Source: an uncultured Prevotellaceae bacterium (GTDB lineage Bacteria; Bacteroidota; Bacteroidia; Bacteroidales; Bacteroidaceae). Taken from it: a stretch of 60,687 nucleotides of DNA. Shown in pieces: positions 15,888-25,800 of the stretch. Numbering within the stretch: the stretch's first letter is position 1; each line of letters opens with the position of its first letter. The DNA is taken from contig CALCEL010000067.1 of the NCBI GenBank assembly GCA_937900485.1, forward strand, positions 1-60,687. The letters are read 5' to 3'. The notes beneath the pieces are model-generated. The model did not search any database, had not been told where the DNA came from, and worked only from the letters and a program-made list of their open reading frames with translations. The translations under genes were made by a program, and so were the position numbers.

Positions 15888-18764
15888 ATGAATAGAATAG
15901 TTTCGTTTTTACTTTTGTTTTTGTCCTTGACGTATCTGGACCTTTCCGCTCAGACGGAGGTTTTGACGACAGAAATGTCATCGCTGTACAAGACTACGTC
16001 ATTCAATCAGATAAGTGTACATGATCCTTCTGTCATTTATAACGAGACAGACGGATATTTTTATATCTTCGGTTCACATTATTATGGAGCCAAGTCAAAA
16101 GATCTTCGTAACTGGTCCGCAGTGACGAACTACTACAAACTCTCATACGACAAAGCGTTCAAGAGTAGTCCCGCCCGTAAGGTGAAGCGTGCTTTGAATG
16201 GAGTGACCGAGGAAGTCGACTTCCCCTCCTTCGACGCAGCCGCATGGTGTGCCACCTATGCCGCCAACAATTCTGTGACCGAATCACAGTGGCTTAACGG
16301 CGTGCAGTGGGCACCGGATGTCGTTTGGAACCCGACGATGAACAAATGGTGCTATTATGTCAGTCTTGATGGAGATTTTTGGTCTTCCGTTATTGTCCTC
16401 ATGACAAGTGACAACATTACTGGCCCATACGTTTACCAGGGTCCTGTTGTCATGGGTGGTTTTATCGGTAGCAACACATCATCCGACAACACCAACAAAA
16501 TCACGCCACCAAGCTATAAGGACAGTGACCTTGAGATTGTTTTAGGCGAATTGTCCTCATTACCATCACGTTATAACAGAGGTAACTCCAATGGAACATA
16601 TTGGCCGAACTGTATAGACCCATGTGTCTTTTTTGACGAGGAGGGAGAGTTGTGGCTTGCCTATGGTTCTTGGTCAGGCGGTATATTTATGTTGAAGCTT
16701 GACAAGGAGACTGGTTTGCGTGACTATACCTATACCTATGCCAATGTCAATGCCGACAATGCCAATTGTACGAGCGACCCTTATTTCGGAAAGAAAATCG
16801 CCGGTGGTTACTACGTCAGCGGTGAGGGCCCGTATATCCAGCATTTCGGCGACTACTATTACCTTTTCATGAGCTATGGAGGCTTTGCGCCTGACGGAGG
16901 TTATGAGATGCGTGTTTTCAGATCCTCATCCCCGGACGGTCCGTATGTCGATGCCAGTGGAACGTCAGCGCTTTACACTGACGTGAAGAAGTGGGTACTG
17001 AACTTTGGCGCCAATGCGTCCACAAACCGAGGCATGAAACTCATTGGCGCGATGAACGGTTGGGGTACCATGACCGTGGGGGAGTGCGCTCAGGGACACA
17101 ATTCTGCGTGTACAGACGCTGACGGCAGAAATTTCCTCGTATGTCATACCAAATACAATAACGGTACGGCAGGTCATAACGTGCGCAGCTACCAACTGTA
17201 TATTAACAGCAACGGATGGCTTGTATGCGCACCTTTCCAGTTCGCCGGTGAGACCGTTAATGACGACTCGATCGCCACAGGCTGCAAATACACAGCGTCA
17301 GAGATTGCAGGTGACTATCACGTCCTGATTCATCCGTATAAGCTGAATCATAACAACTACGAGGAGGCAGTGCCGGGAACAATCCATCTGGCTGAGAACG
17401 GTAAGATTACAGGTGACTATACAGGAACATGGACGATGACAAGCGGTACGTCGTACATCAAGGTCAAACTCGGCAGTAACACGTACAATGGAGTACTTGT
17501 AGAGCAGACACTTGAGAATAATACGGCGAAGACTCTTTGCTTCACCGCTGTGAACGACACAAAGACATCGTCAGCCTGCGGTGTTCCGGTTTGGGGATAT
17601 AAGCTTCAGCCAAAAAATGCTATAGCATACAACTACAACAAATACAAAAGCACATGCCTCTCCGTGTCACGTGTTCTCTCAGTGAATAAGAACGTTGAGA
17701 TCTTATTCGACCCGGAGGAGAACACCACCATCTCCTGGACATCATCCGAGCCTGACGTGGTGACGAGCGAGGGAAAATACAATCCTAAGGAGACAGCGGT
17801 GACTCTGACCATGACGGCAAGACTGGAGAGCGGAGACTATTTCTGGCAGAAAGACTATACGTGTCGCGCTGCTGCTGCAGCAGAGGTCAAGGGTGATCAG
17901 ACCACAGGTCTTGTGGCATATTACGACTTCAACAGCTCCCCTGTCAGCAATCTCTACGACGATACTCAGAGAGCCTTAATGTTGAGGGCAAACAGCTCAA
18001 CCACGTTGCCAGCCCTTCATAACGACTACGCTCGTTTCGGCAAGGTTGTACATCAGTACTATGGGTCAAAAGGTTATAACAGTTATGTGCGTATGGTCAA
18101 TCCTCTCAAGGGAGCCGCTGACTTAGACGGTTTCACCGTCAGTGCGTGGATCAAACGTACAGATGACGATAAGACAAACGGACTGTGGAGCTTCTTCAAT
18201 TCAGTGACATCCACCGCGACGGGCGCTCGCCTGTTCCTCACGGGAAACAGTTACGTCGGATTCGACGATAATAACGGCAACTGGTTCGACATAAATAACC
18301 CGGAGTCAAAGACGGTAACGAAAATGGGAGTAGGTGAGTGGCATCTGATGACCATGACATTCTCTAAGGATGACGGCTGTGCCTTATATATCGATGGTAG
18401 CGCATATCTCTCAATACAAATGAATTGGGAGGGAAGTACCGACAAAACCTCTTTCGATAATAGTCTCGTATTAGATTTCGTGAAGAACGCTTCCTATTTC
18501 TATCTTGGACTCGGCTCCAACGCCGGTAGTGCCGACGCCTGCTTCGACGACCTCATGATATACAACCGCGCATTGTCTAGCGACGATGTTCAAGGCTTGA
18601 GCGTGTTGCTCAACCGTGTCAACGATTTCTCTCCACAGGCAGACGCCATCTCTGAAGTCCAGACTGTTGAAGATGACGACGTGATATATGACCTGACGGG
18701 ACGTCGTGTCACGTCAACACGGAAAGGCGTATATATCATTAACGGTAAGAAAGTTATGCGATGA
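15888..18764 (+). CDS. Secreted multidomain GH43 family glycosidase (arabinanase/arabinofuranosidase type)
   Basis: 958 residues with a signal peptide (about 1-21). The five-bladed GH43 catalytic domain spans about 38-450. It shows Asp46 (VHDPSVI, general base), Asp244 (CIDPCVFF, pKa modulator), Glu313 (GEGPYI, acid) and His403 (AQGHNS), the histidine at a metal-site position in arabinanases. A beta-rich GH43-associated domain follows (about 465-580), then an Ig-like segment (about 590-660) and a LamG-like domain (about 674-905). The last 35 residues (IYDLTGRRV ... GVYIINGKKV) resemble a type IX secretion sorting tail. Substrate is probably an arabinose-containing glycan. No SusCD genes are coupled to it; it has its own promoter and terminator. 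Confidence 0.88.
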   Translation: MNRIVSFLLLFLSLTYLDLSAQTEVLTTEMSSLYKTTSFNQISVHDPSVIYNETDGYFYIFGSHYYGAKSKDLRNWSAVTNYYKLSYDKAFKSSPARKVKRALNGVTEEVDFPSFDAAAWCATYAANNSVTESQWLNGVQWAPDVVWNPTMNKWCYYVSLDGDFWSSVIVLMTSDNITGPYVYQGPVVMGGFIGSNTSSDNTNKITPPSYKDSDLEIVLGELSSLPSRYNRGNSNGTYWPNCIDPCVFFDEEGELWLAYGSWSGGIFMLKLDKETGLRDYTYTYANVNADNANCTSDPYFGKKIAGGYYVSGEGPYIQHFGDYYYLFMSYGGFAPDGGYEMRVFRSSSPDGPYVDASGTSALYTDVKKWVLNFGANASTNRGMKLIGAMNGWGTMTVGECAQGHNSACTDADGRNFLVCHTKYNNGTAGHNVRSYQLYINSNGWLVCAPFQFAGETVNDDSIATGCKYTASEIAGDYHVLIHPYKLNHNNYEEAVPGTIHLAENGKITGDYTGTWTMTSGTSYIKVKLGSNTYNGVLVEQTLENNTAKTLCFTAVNDTKTSSACGVPVWGYKLQPKNAIAYNYNKYKSTCLSVSRVLSVNKNVEILFDPEENTTISWTSSEPDVVTSEGKYNPKETAVTLTMTARLESGDYFWQKDYTCRAAAAAEVKGDQTTGLVAYYDFNSSPVSNLYDDTQRALMLRANSSTTLPALHNDYARFGKVVHQYYGSKGYNSYVRMVNPLKGAADLDGFTVSAWIKRTDDDKTNGLWSFFNSVTSTATGARLFLTGNSYVGFDDNNGNWFDINNPESKTVTKMGVGEWHLMTMTFSKDDGCALYIDGSAYLSIQMNWEGSTDKTSFDNSLVLDFVKNASYFYLGLGSNAGSADACFDDLMIYNRALSSDDVQGLSVLLNRVNDFSPQADAISEVQTVEDDDVIYDLTGRRVTSTRKGVYIINGKKVMR

Positions 18765-18808
18765 CGGAGGTTGCCGTCATGTTGTGACATTACATGTTAG
18801 ATTCATAT

Positions 18809-18844
18809 CGTCGGATTGTTATTCACTGACAGTCCGGCGTTTTT
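18809..18844 (+). terminator. Intrinsic terminator after the GH43 gene
   Basis: CGTCGGATTGT (18809-18819) pairs with ACAGTCCGGCG (18829-18839) with two G-U pairs, followed by TTTTT (18840-18844). It isolates the GH43 gene from the downstream region. Confidence 0.8.
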
Positions 18845-18960
18845 CTGTTTTACGGCTCGTAGCTTGAATATAATCGATTTCTACTTTCCTGTGAGGTGAC
18901 ATGATCGAAAAATCGGTGACGCCGGCTAAACACCTTATGATACTTTGAAATAACAATAAT

Positions 18961-19292
18961 ACAGGTGGAATAATGGACAATTTGTGTGGTAACAAAATTT
19001 CCCATGCTAGGTTTTGGGTCGAATCGGGTTAACTGGTTGATAATCTTAAAACAAGTCGTTTGATAATCTTATGTCTCTTTTTTGAAATTCTTAGGTTAGG
19101 ATATAGTCTATACGCAGGTCTGAGAATTTTAAAATCCTAACCTGAACTTTTCAACGTCCTAACCTAAGAATTTCGGACGCCGAATAAGACACGGGAAAAA
19201 CTCGAAAGTCATTTTTTCATTGCCTCGTGTCAACGGAAAAAGAGGAGTTTCGGACAGCGAATAATTGTGGCGCGGATAGGAAATCTGGTTAC
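18961..19292 (+). repeat. 332 bp structured intergenic element, copy 1
   Basis: The same sequence recurs at 38758-39089 in the same orientation, with equal length and no net indels. The core 19072-19200 differs from the other copy at only a few positions. A perfect 18 bp inverted repeat (GAAATTCTTAGGTTAGGA at 19084-19101, its complement at 19157-19174) lies in the core. An outer imperfect pair is at 18989-19002 and 19279-19292 (12 of 14). GACACG (19188-19193) / CGTGTC (19226-19231) is a third pair. TCCTAACCT is also directly repeated at 19135 and 19157, and TTGATAATCTTA at 19037 and 19060. It has no convincing coding frame. It lies between the GH43 terminator and the FAS1 operon promoter. Confidence 0.9.
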
Positions 19293-19385
19293 TACTTATA
19301 GTGTGTTTTTTATTGGGGATAACCTGAGGAAAAGAGGAGAGAGTGACATTTGTATTCCATATTGATGACTTTTTCTCATTGATTC

Positions 19386-19402
19386 TTTTCTGTAACAGAA
19401 AA
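19386..19402. repeat. 17 bp palindrome
   Basis: TTTTCTGTAACAGAAAA is perfectly symmetric around one central A. It resembles an operator for a dimeric regulator. It lies about 400 bp before the candidate promoter of the FAS1-Sus operon. Its function is unknown. Confidence 0.6.
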
Positions 19403-19464
19403 TTAAGTTATACAGATATCACATGAGCATTTTATTATTAAGGGTGTGTCATTGGCACAACCTC

Positions 19465-19492
19465 TTTTATTATACAAGTTTTATTATACAAG
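19465..19492. repeat. Tandem duplication, 2 x 14 bp
   Basis: TTTTATTATACAAG occurs twice head to tail with no mismatch and no gap. It lies in the gene-free stretch before the FAS1-Sus operon. It could be replication slippage or a pair of binding sites. The rest of 19293-19790 shows nothing I can name. Confidence 0.85.
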
Positions 19493-19792
19493 ATTTTTTC
19501 CAAAGACAGCTTCACCTTTACGTGTGATTGCAAGGTGTTCTGGAGATGTGTGTTCGAGTCCGTAAAGATGAGAGTGCAAGTCCGCTAACCCTGTTCTCAT
19601 TCATGTTCTTTCGTCATCTCTCTTGTCCGTTTCGCGAGCTCGTCGTCAGACACTTGCGTCGTTTGTCTGTCAAGATGAAAATCCCAAGCCGGTCAGACTT
19701 TTTGTCGGACACCGATAATCAGCGTGCAGAGGTGGGAGTAATGAAAAATAGAGCCCAAATGTTAAAAAAGTGTCCTCATGACAATTCTTTAT

Positions 19793-19831
19793 GTGAAATT
19801 TTGTTTGTTTCGGTGAAATTTTGTTTCTTTG
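19793..19831 (+). promoter_or_regulatory. Promoter of the FAS1-Sus operon overlapped by 14 bp direct repeats
   Basis: TTTG (19800-19803), a 20 bp spacer, then TTTCTTTG (19824-19831), one mismatch from TAnnTTTG. GTGAAATTTTGTTT occurs at 19793-19806 and again at 19813-19826, exactly 20 bp apart, so the repeats sit on the same DNA face and cover both promoter boxes. This is what a binding site for a regulator dimer could look like. The transcript would have a leader of roughly 120 bases before the ATG at 19961. Confidence 0.6.
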
Positions 19832-19960
19832 CAAAGACGATTAAGAGTCCGAATCGGTCAATTTGCGCAAATGTTGCCGGGCGGATTTTTGATGTTACCT
19901 TATATACTTTTTGCTAGTACAACTTAATTAATAGAGACAATAACAATCTATTCTAATAAT

Positions 19961-22804
19961 ATGCTGTGTAAAAATCAGAGGAAAAGGTTATGCAGGCACC
20001 TCTTGTTAGGGGGAGTTCTGTTTGCTGCTGGACTTGGTGTTTACTCATGTTCGGACACGTATGACCTTGACACTGCTCAGCCTTCAGGCTTGAACAGTAT
20101 CTATGGCTACTTGAAAGAACAGGGTAAGTTTACCAACACTTTGCAGTTGATTGATGATCTTGGACAGACAGATATCTTGTCCAAGACGGGTAGTAAGACT
20201 ATGTTTGTCGCAAGCGACAGCGCTTTCGAGGCATTCTTCAAGTCAAACAAATGGGGTGTGAAGAAATACTCCGACTTGTCTCTGGCTCAGAAGAAGCTCT
20301 TGCTGAACTCAGCGATGATTGACAACCCTTATTCAACATCCATGCTCTCAACTGCTGAGGGACCTGTGAAGGGCGAGGTTTGTCGACGCTCATCTTCCAT
20401 GACACTTTACGACTCAGTGATGGTCGTCGCTTCTAACTCAACAGAGGCGAACGAGGTGTTGCCTGCCAACTCTCGTTTCGACGAGATACGCGCGAACCAT
20501 GATTCTATCGTCTTGTTCACGGATGCTTCTAACGCGGCTCCGATGTTACACTTCACGGCGAAGTATCTGTCATCAAACAAGATTACCAGTGACGATATCG
20601 ACTTTATCTATAATCAGCCGTCAGGTACTCGCAAGAGCGATGATGTCTATGTCAATAACGCAAAGGTCATTAATGCGAATGTTTTCTGTAAGAACGGATT
20701 TATTCATGAGGTGGATAAGGTAATCCTTCCTCTCGATAATATGGCGGAGGTGATACGCAAGACTCCGTCCGCATCTCTTTACAGTAGCATCATCGAGCGT
20801 TTCGCCGCTCCTGATGATTCAACAAAGTTGACGAACGCATATAACGTCAATAAGGGAACGAATGTCGACTCAGTCTTCATCAAGAGATATTTCTCTGACC
20901 GCTCTGTCGGCTCTAAGTCCACTTCTAACGTGCCGTTCGCTACAGACAAGAACGGCGTTTCATTCGACGCGTCACTCAAGTACGATCCAGGATGGAACGC
21001 TCTTATCCCAGCTGTCTCAAACACTCGTGACGGTATGATGGAGGATATGGCAGTGATGCTTGTGCCTACCAATACCGCACTCAATAACTGGCTGAACGCT
21101 TCAGGCGACGAGGGTGGTGCTTCTGAGATTCTCGCTATGTACAAGACTCTCGAGGGTATTCCAAACTCAGTGCTCGACGATCTCGTCCGTGTCAATCAGC
21201 TCGTCTCATTCAACCAGTCTGTACCTTCACGTTTCTCAGATGTGTTGAACGACGCAAACTCAAAGCTTGGAATCACTACTGATGACGTCGACAGCGTCAT
21301 GTTGGCATGTAATGGTGTGATTTACCTTACAAACAAGGTCTTCGCTCCAACAGCTTATTCCTCTGTTTTGTTCCCGGCAGTAATCGATACAGCACAGTTC
21401 AAGATTATTGAGAACGCCATAAGCAACATGGATTATGCCGCTTATCTCAACTCAATGGTGTCAAAGTATATCTTCCTGCTTCCTACCAACAACGGAATGC
21501 TGACTTATGTTGACCCAGTGTCTTACGGACAGGCAACACCTCAGTTGTGGGAGTTCTATTATGATGCTTCACAGGCATCTGCTAAGCGTATATGCGTGAA
21601 TGTGTACGACTGCACACTCAACGCTGACGGAACATGGACTAAGACTGGTACTCCGTTGACTCTCAAGAACGGAACTTCTAACAGTTTCATCAAGGACCGT
21701 CTCGAGGATATCCTTGACAAGATTATTATCGTTGAGGAATACGAGGAAGGCAAACACTACTACAAGACAAAGGGTAACACGTTTGTGTATGTGGAGGGTG
21801 TCAAGGCTGGCCAGGAAGTGGCTGGCTCATGGCAAGTTGAACGTCAGCAACCTCTCGTTGTCAAAGAGTCATACAAGAAGGAGAACGGATATGCTCTGGT
21901 CGTTGACGGACCAGTGATGAACTCAAGCCAGTCTGTGGCTAAGGTTCTCGCACAGTATTCTGAGTTCTCTCGTTTCCTCTGGATGCTCGAGAAGAGCGGA
22001 GCTTTGTCAAAGAGCAACGCTAAGGACTCATGGCAGGCTGGTGACCAGACTTATGGTAACTTGTTCAACCTGAAGGCAAAAGGTGCTGTCGGCGCTGAGG
22101 ACGTGACAACGTCTTATAAGGCCTCATACCTTTTAAATAATTATCATTATACTCTTTATGCTCCTACGAACGAAGCTATCGAGTCTTTCGCCAGCACTCA
22201 TCCTAACTTCCCTGATTCCGTGAAACTCTACGCAGCAGAGGAGTATGACTCTATCTATGAGACTTTGAGTGATGGTGAGAAGGCTGAGTACGCTGCTCTC
22301 GGCAAGTGTGCGGGTGACTCTGCCGCTCGTGTTCAGGAGGAGATGCTCGACTTCATCAAGTATCACATTCAGGATAACGCAGTGTTCATCGACGGAGGCT
22401 CAGAGGATAAGTCTGGTTCTTATGAGTCTGGTAAGACGCAGCTTCTCAAAGCCTCTACCGTTGACGAGGAAACGGGTGAGACAACATGGAACGGTAAGTA
22501 TACACCGGGACGAGCTTATAACCTTGAGGTTTCGGTCAATGCATCAGGTCTTACTGTGACTGACGTCTCAGGAAACACACGTAAAGTCGAGGTCGGTAAG
22601 GGACTTTATAACCTTATGGCGAACGAATATTGGTACACTAGCTCTTCTACTGTGTCTAAGCCATCCGCTGTTTCCCTCGACAACTCTTCAGCCGTCGTTA
22701 TTCACGGTATAGATGGAGTGCTTGTCTATGATGAGGATGACCAGTTCTCTTATGTCTACAAGCCTCTTACTACAGTATCAACCTCAGCTAAACAACGCCG
22801 TTAA
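19961..22804 (+). CDS. Large FAS1 (fasciclin) repeat lipoprotein
   Basis: 947 residues. A long basic N-terminus and hydrophobic segment lead to a lipobox ending at Cys30 (GVYSC), so it is a lipoprotein, probably outer-membrane. Four repeats of FAS1 type can be read. H1-like strands are at about 80-93 (MFVASDSAFEAF), 364-377 (VMLVPTNTALNNW), 503-515 (IFLLPTNNGML) and 729-742 (YTLYAPTNEAIESF). H2-like strands are at about 245-257, 450-462, 644-654 and 911-923 (VVIHGIDGVLVY). FAS1 domains are adhesion or ligand-binding modules with no known enzyme activity. It is the first gene of a seven-gene operon; the SusC gene begins 11 bp later. Its exact ligand cannot be read from sequence. Confidence 0.87.
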   Translation: MLCKNQRKRLCRHLLLGGVLFAAGLGVYSCSDTYDLDTAQPSGLNSIYGYLKEQGKFTNTLQLIDDLGQTDILSKTGSKTMFVASDSAFEAFFKSNKWGVKKYSDLSLAQKKLLLNSAMIDNPYSTSMLSTAEGPVKGEVCRRSSSMTLYDSVMVVASNSTEANEVLPANSRFDEIRANHDSIVLFTDASNAAPMLHFTAKYLSSNKITSDDIDFIYNQPSGTRKSDDVYVNNAKVINANVFCKNGFIHEVDKVILPLDNMAEVIRKTPSASLYSSIIERFAAPDDSTKLTNAYNVNKGTNVDSVFIKRYFSDRSVGSKSTSNVPFATDKNGVSFDASLKYDPGWNALIPAVSNTRDGMMEDMAVMLVPTNTALNNWLNASGDEGGASEILAMYKTLEGIPNSVLDDLVRVNQLVSFNQSVPSRFSDVLNDANSKLGITTDDVDSVMLACNGVIYLTNKVFAPTAYSSVLFPAVIDTAQFKIIENAISNMDYAAYLNSMVSKYIFLLPTNNGMLTYVDPVSYGQATPQLWEFYYDASQASAKRICVNVYDCTLNADGTWTKTGTPLTLKNGTSNSFIKDRLEDILDKIIIVEEYEEGKHYYKTKGNTFVYVEGVKAGQEVAGSWQVERQQPLVVKESYKKENGYALVVDGPVMNSSQSVAKVLAQYSEFSRFLWMLEKSGALSKSNAKDSWQAGDQTYGNLFNLKAKGAVGAEDVTTSYKASYLLNNYHYTLYAPTNEAIESFASTHPNFPDSVKLYAAEEYDSIYETLSDGEKAEYAALGKCAGDSAARVQEEMLDFIKYHIQDNAVFIDGGSEDKSGSYESGKTQLLKASTVDEETGETTWNGKYTPGRAYNLEVSVNASGLTVTDVSGNTRKVEVGKGLYNLMANEYWYTSSSTVSKPSAVSLDNSSAVVIHGIDGVLVYDEDDQFSYVYKPLTTVSTSAKQRR

Positions 22805-22815
22805 ACAACACTGTT

Positions 22816-25800
22816 ATGAAGAAATTATTGAATATACTGATGCTTTTGGCGTTTTTTAGCATAAGTGCTAACGCCCAAGTAAAACCTGGCGATGTCGTAA
22901 CAGGTCAGATATGGGATGATTTGGAACCTCTGATGTACTGTAACGTCGTCGAGATAGATAATAATAATCGTATTGTGGCTCACACAGTTACCGATATCAA
23001 CGGTAACTTCTCATTCAAGTGTGTCAGCCCTAAGGATAAGATACGTATCTCTTACATCGGATGTGTGACTCAGATGCTCAGCATCAATAAGAGATCATTC
23101 GGAAAAATCATACTTAAGAGCTCTAATACTATTAAGGATGTCGTCATCGATGGTAAGAAGAAGACTACGACTTCTGGTCTTCAGATTCCAGTGCGTGAGA
23201 TTTCTGGTGCTACTCAGACTATCGACATGAAGGAGTTCGAGGGACTTGGAATGACATCTGTCGACGAGGCTCTCCAGGGACGTATCTCAGGTCTTGATAT
23301 CGTCGCTAACTCTGGTAACCTCGGTGCGGGTACTACTATGCGTCTTCGTGGTGTGTCTACCATCAATGGTAACTCGGAGCCTCTTATCGTTGTCAACGGT
23401 AACGTGTGGACTAACGATGCCAATTCTGACTTTGACTATACTAACGCTAACGAGGAAAAATTCGCCGAGTTGCTGAATGTCAACCCGGAGGATATCGAGA
23501 GCATCTCTGTCCTCAAGGATGCTGCCGCTACAGCTATTTGGGGTTCTCAGGGTGCAAACGGTGTTATCGAGATTAAGACTAAACGTGGTGCCAAGGGTAA
23601 CACAAAGGTCACTTACTCATTCCGCTTCACAGGAAGCTGGCAGCCAGAGGGTTACAAGCTCCTCAATGGTGATGACTACACAATGTACCTCAAGGAGTCT
23701 TTCTTCAATCCTAAGCAGCAGTCCGGTTTCGGTGACAATAACTCAAGCAACTATATTCCTGAGATTGCTTACAACCCTAACTTCTCAGAATATAATATGT
23801 ATAATGACAATACTGACTGGCGCGACGCTATCAAACAGTTTGGTACTAACCAGCAGCATTATGTGGCTCTTTCTGGTGGTGGTGACAAGGCTAACTTCCG
23901 TATCTCTGGAGGTTGGGATCATCAGACGGGTACTGTCATCAAACAGGTTCTCAACCGTTTCACTACTCGTGTGGCTCTCGATTACTTCGTCTCTGACCGT
24001 ATCAAGATCTCCACAAACTTCGACTTGACTTATACTAAGAATAAGAAGAATTACCGTTATAATGACAATGACCTTCTCGCTATCGCTTATCAGAAGATGC
24101 CTAACCTCTCTATCTATGAGGAGGATGACAACGGTAATGACACTGGCAGATATTACACGATGAATCCGTACATCACAGCGGAGACTGGCGGTTACAACGC
24201 TTCATCTGAATATCTTAAGTCGCAGTATGCCCTTCCTAATCCTGTAGCTGTGGCTAATCTCGCTAAGAACGATGAGACAACAATTAAGCTGTCTCCAGAG
24301 TTCATCTTCAGCTATAACCTCCTCGGTACTCAGGATGATGAGCATAAACTGAGATATGAGGGACAGATTATCTTCGATATCTACCAGCTCAATAATGACT
24401 CTTATTTCCCTGGTACTCTTATCGCAAGTAACCAGTTCGCATCTACTTATAATGCGGCTTCTGCTTCAACGTATAAGTCTCACGCTCTCTCAACTCGTCA
24501 TACTTTCACATATACTCCTCACTTCAACAATGAGGACCATTCTCTCATGACGATGTTGCGCTTCCAATACAATGAGGGTTCTTCTTCAAACCAGTCATCA
24601 GGAACTTATATGAACCCTACAACAGGTGACAATATCACTTCTCCTCTCGGTGGTGGTACTATCAATGCTTTCGGCACGTCTGCCGGTGAGTGGAAGTCTC
24701 AGTTCTTCCTCTTCTCTCTGCACTATGCGTATAAGGGACGTTATATCGTAGACGCCACTTTGCGCCGTGACGGTTCAACAAAGTTCGGACCTTCGAAGAG
24801 ATGGGGTAACTTCCCTGGACTCTCTGCTAAGTGGATTATCTCTGATGAACCGTTCATGGAGCCTATTAGTCATACTATCTCTATGTTCGCCATCCGTCCG
24901 GGATGGGGTATCGTAGGTCGTCAGCCTGATTCAGAGTATTTGTATTACTCTAAGTACGCTACTGGAGCAAAGTATCTTGATAAGACATCTGTCTATCCAA
25001 GCAACATTCGACTCTCAGACCTTAAGTGGGAGCAGAAGGAGACATATAACCTCGGTTTTGACTTCGGATTCTTTGACGATAAGATTACCGGTGACCTCTC
25101 TATCTATACGCAGAAGACAACAGATCTTCTCATGAAAGGTAGAGCAATACCTTCTTCATCTGGTTATACTTCTCTCTCTTGGCAGAATGTCGGTGCTATG
25201 CGTAACAATGGTTGGGAGTTCAATATCAACGGACGTCGTGTTATCAAGGCTGGTCCTTTCTCTGTTGACTTCAACGTGACTTTCGCTAATAACAGAAACG
25301 AGATCATTGAGATGGATGAGACTGTCCTCGAGTCAATGAATGCTGACTTCGATTATAGCAACGGTACTTATCTCTCTCGTGTACAGCTTAATAACCCTCT
25401 TGGTTCTATCTACGGATTCCGCTATAAAGGCGTATATCAGTACACTGATTACTCTGAGACTGAGGTCGAGGGCGTCAGCGGACCTAACGCTCCTGTAGCT
25501 CGTAACGCTAACGGCGACGTGATCTATAATGCTTCTGGTACTCCTAAGTATATGTACTTCGACTATGACGGAGCACGTTATCAGTTTGTTGGCGGTGACG
25601 CTATATATGAGGATGTGAACAACGATGGACAGATCAATGAACTTGATATCGTTTACCTCGGTTCTTCTCTCCCTAAGCTCACCGGAGGTTTTGGTTTTAA
25701 GTTTAACTATGAGGAGTGGGCGTTGAACCTGCAGTTCAACTACCGTTATGGTAATAAGGTTATCAACTATGCTCGTATGAATATTGAGAATATGGCTACC

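Noticed and set aside
19465..19492. Start of a CRISPR-like array
   Set aside because: Only two copies, adjacent without spacers, and no cas genes in the window.
19540..19575. GTTCGAGTCC, which looks like a tRNA T-loop
   Set aside because: The flanks cannot form the 5 bp T stem and no acceptor, D or anticodon arm fits upstream.
19528..19917. 129-codon open frame upstream of the FAS1-Sus operon
   Set aside because: No signal peptide, no domain, odd composition, and it runs through the promoter and direct repeats; most likely chance.
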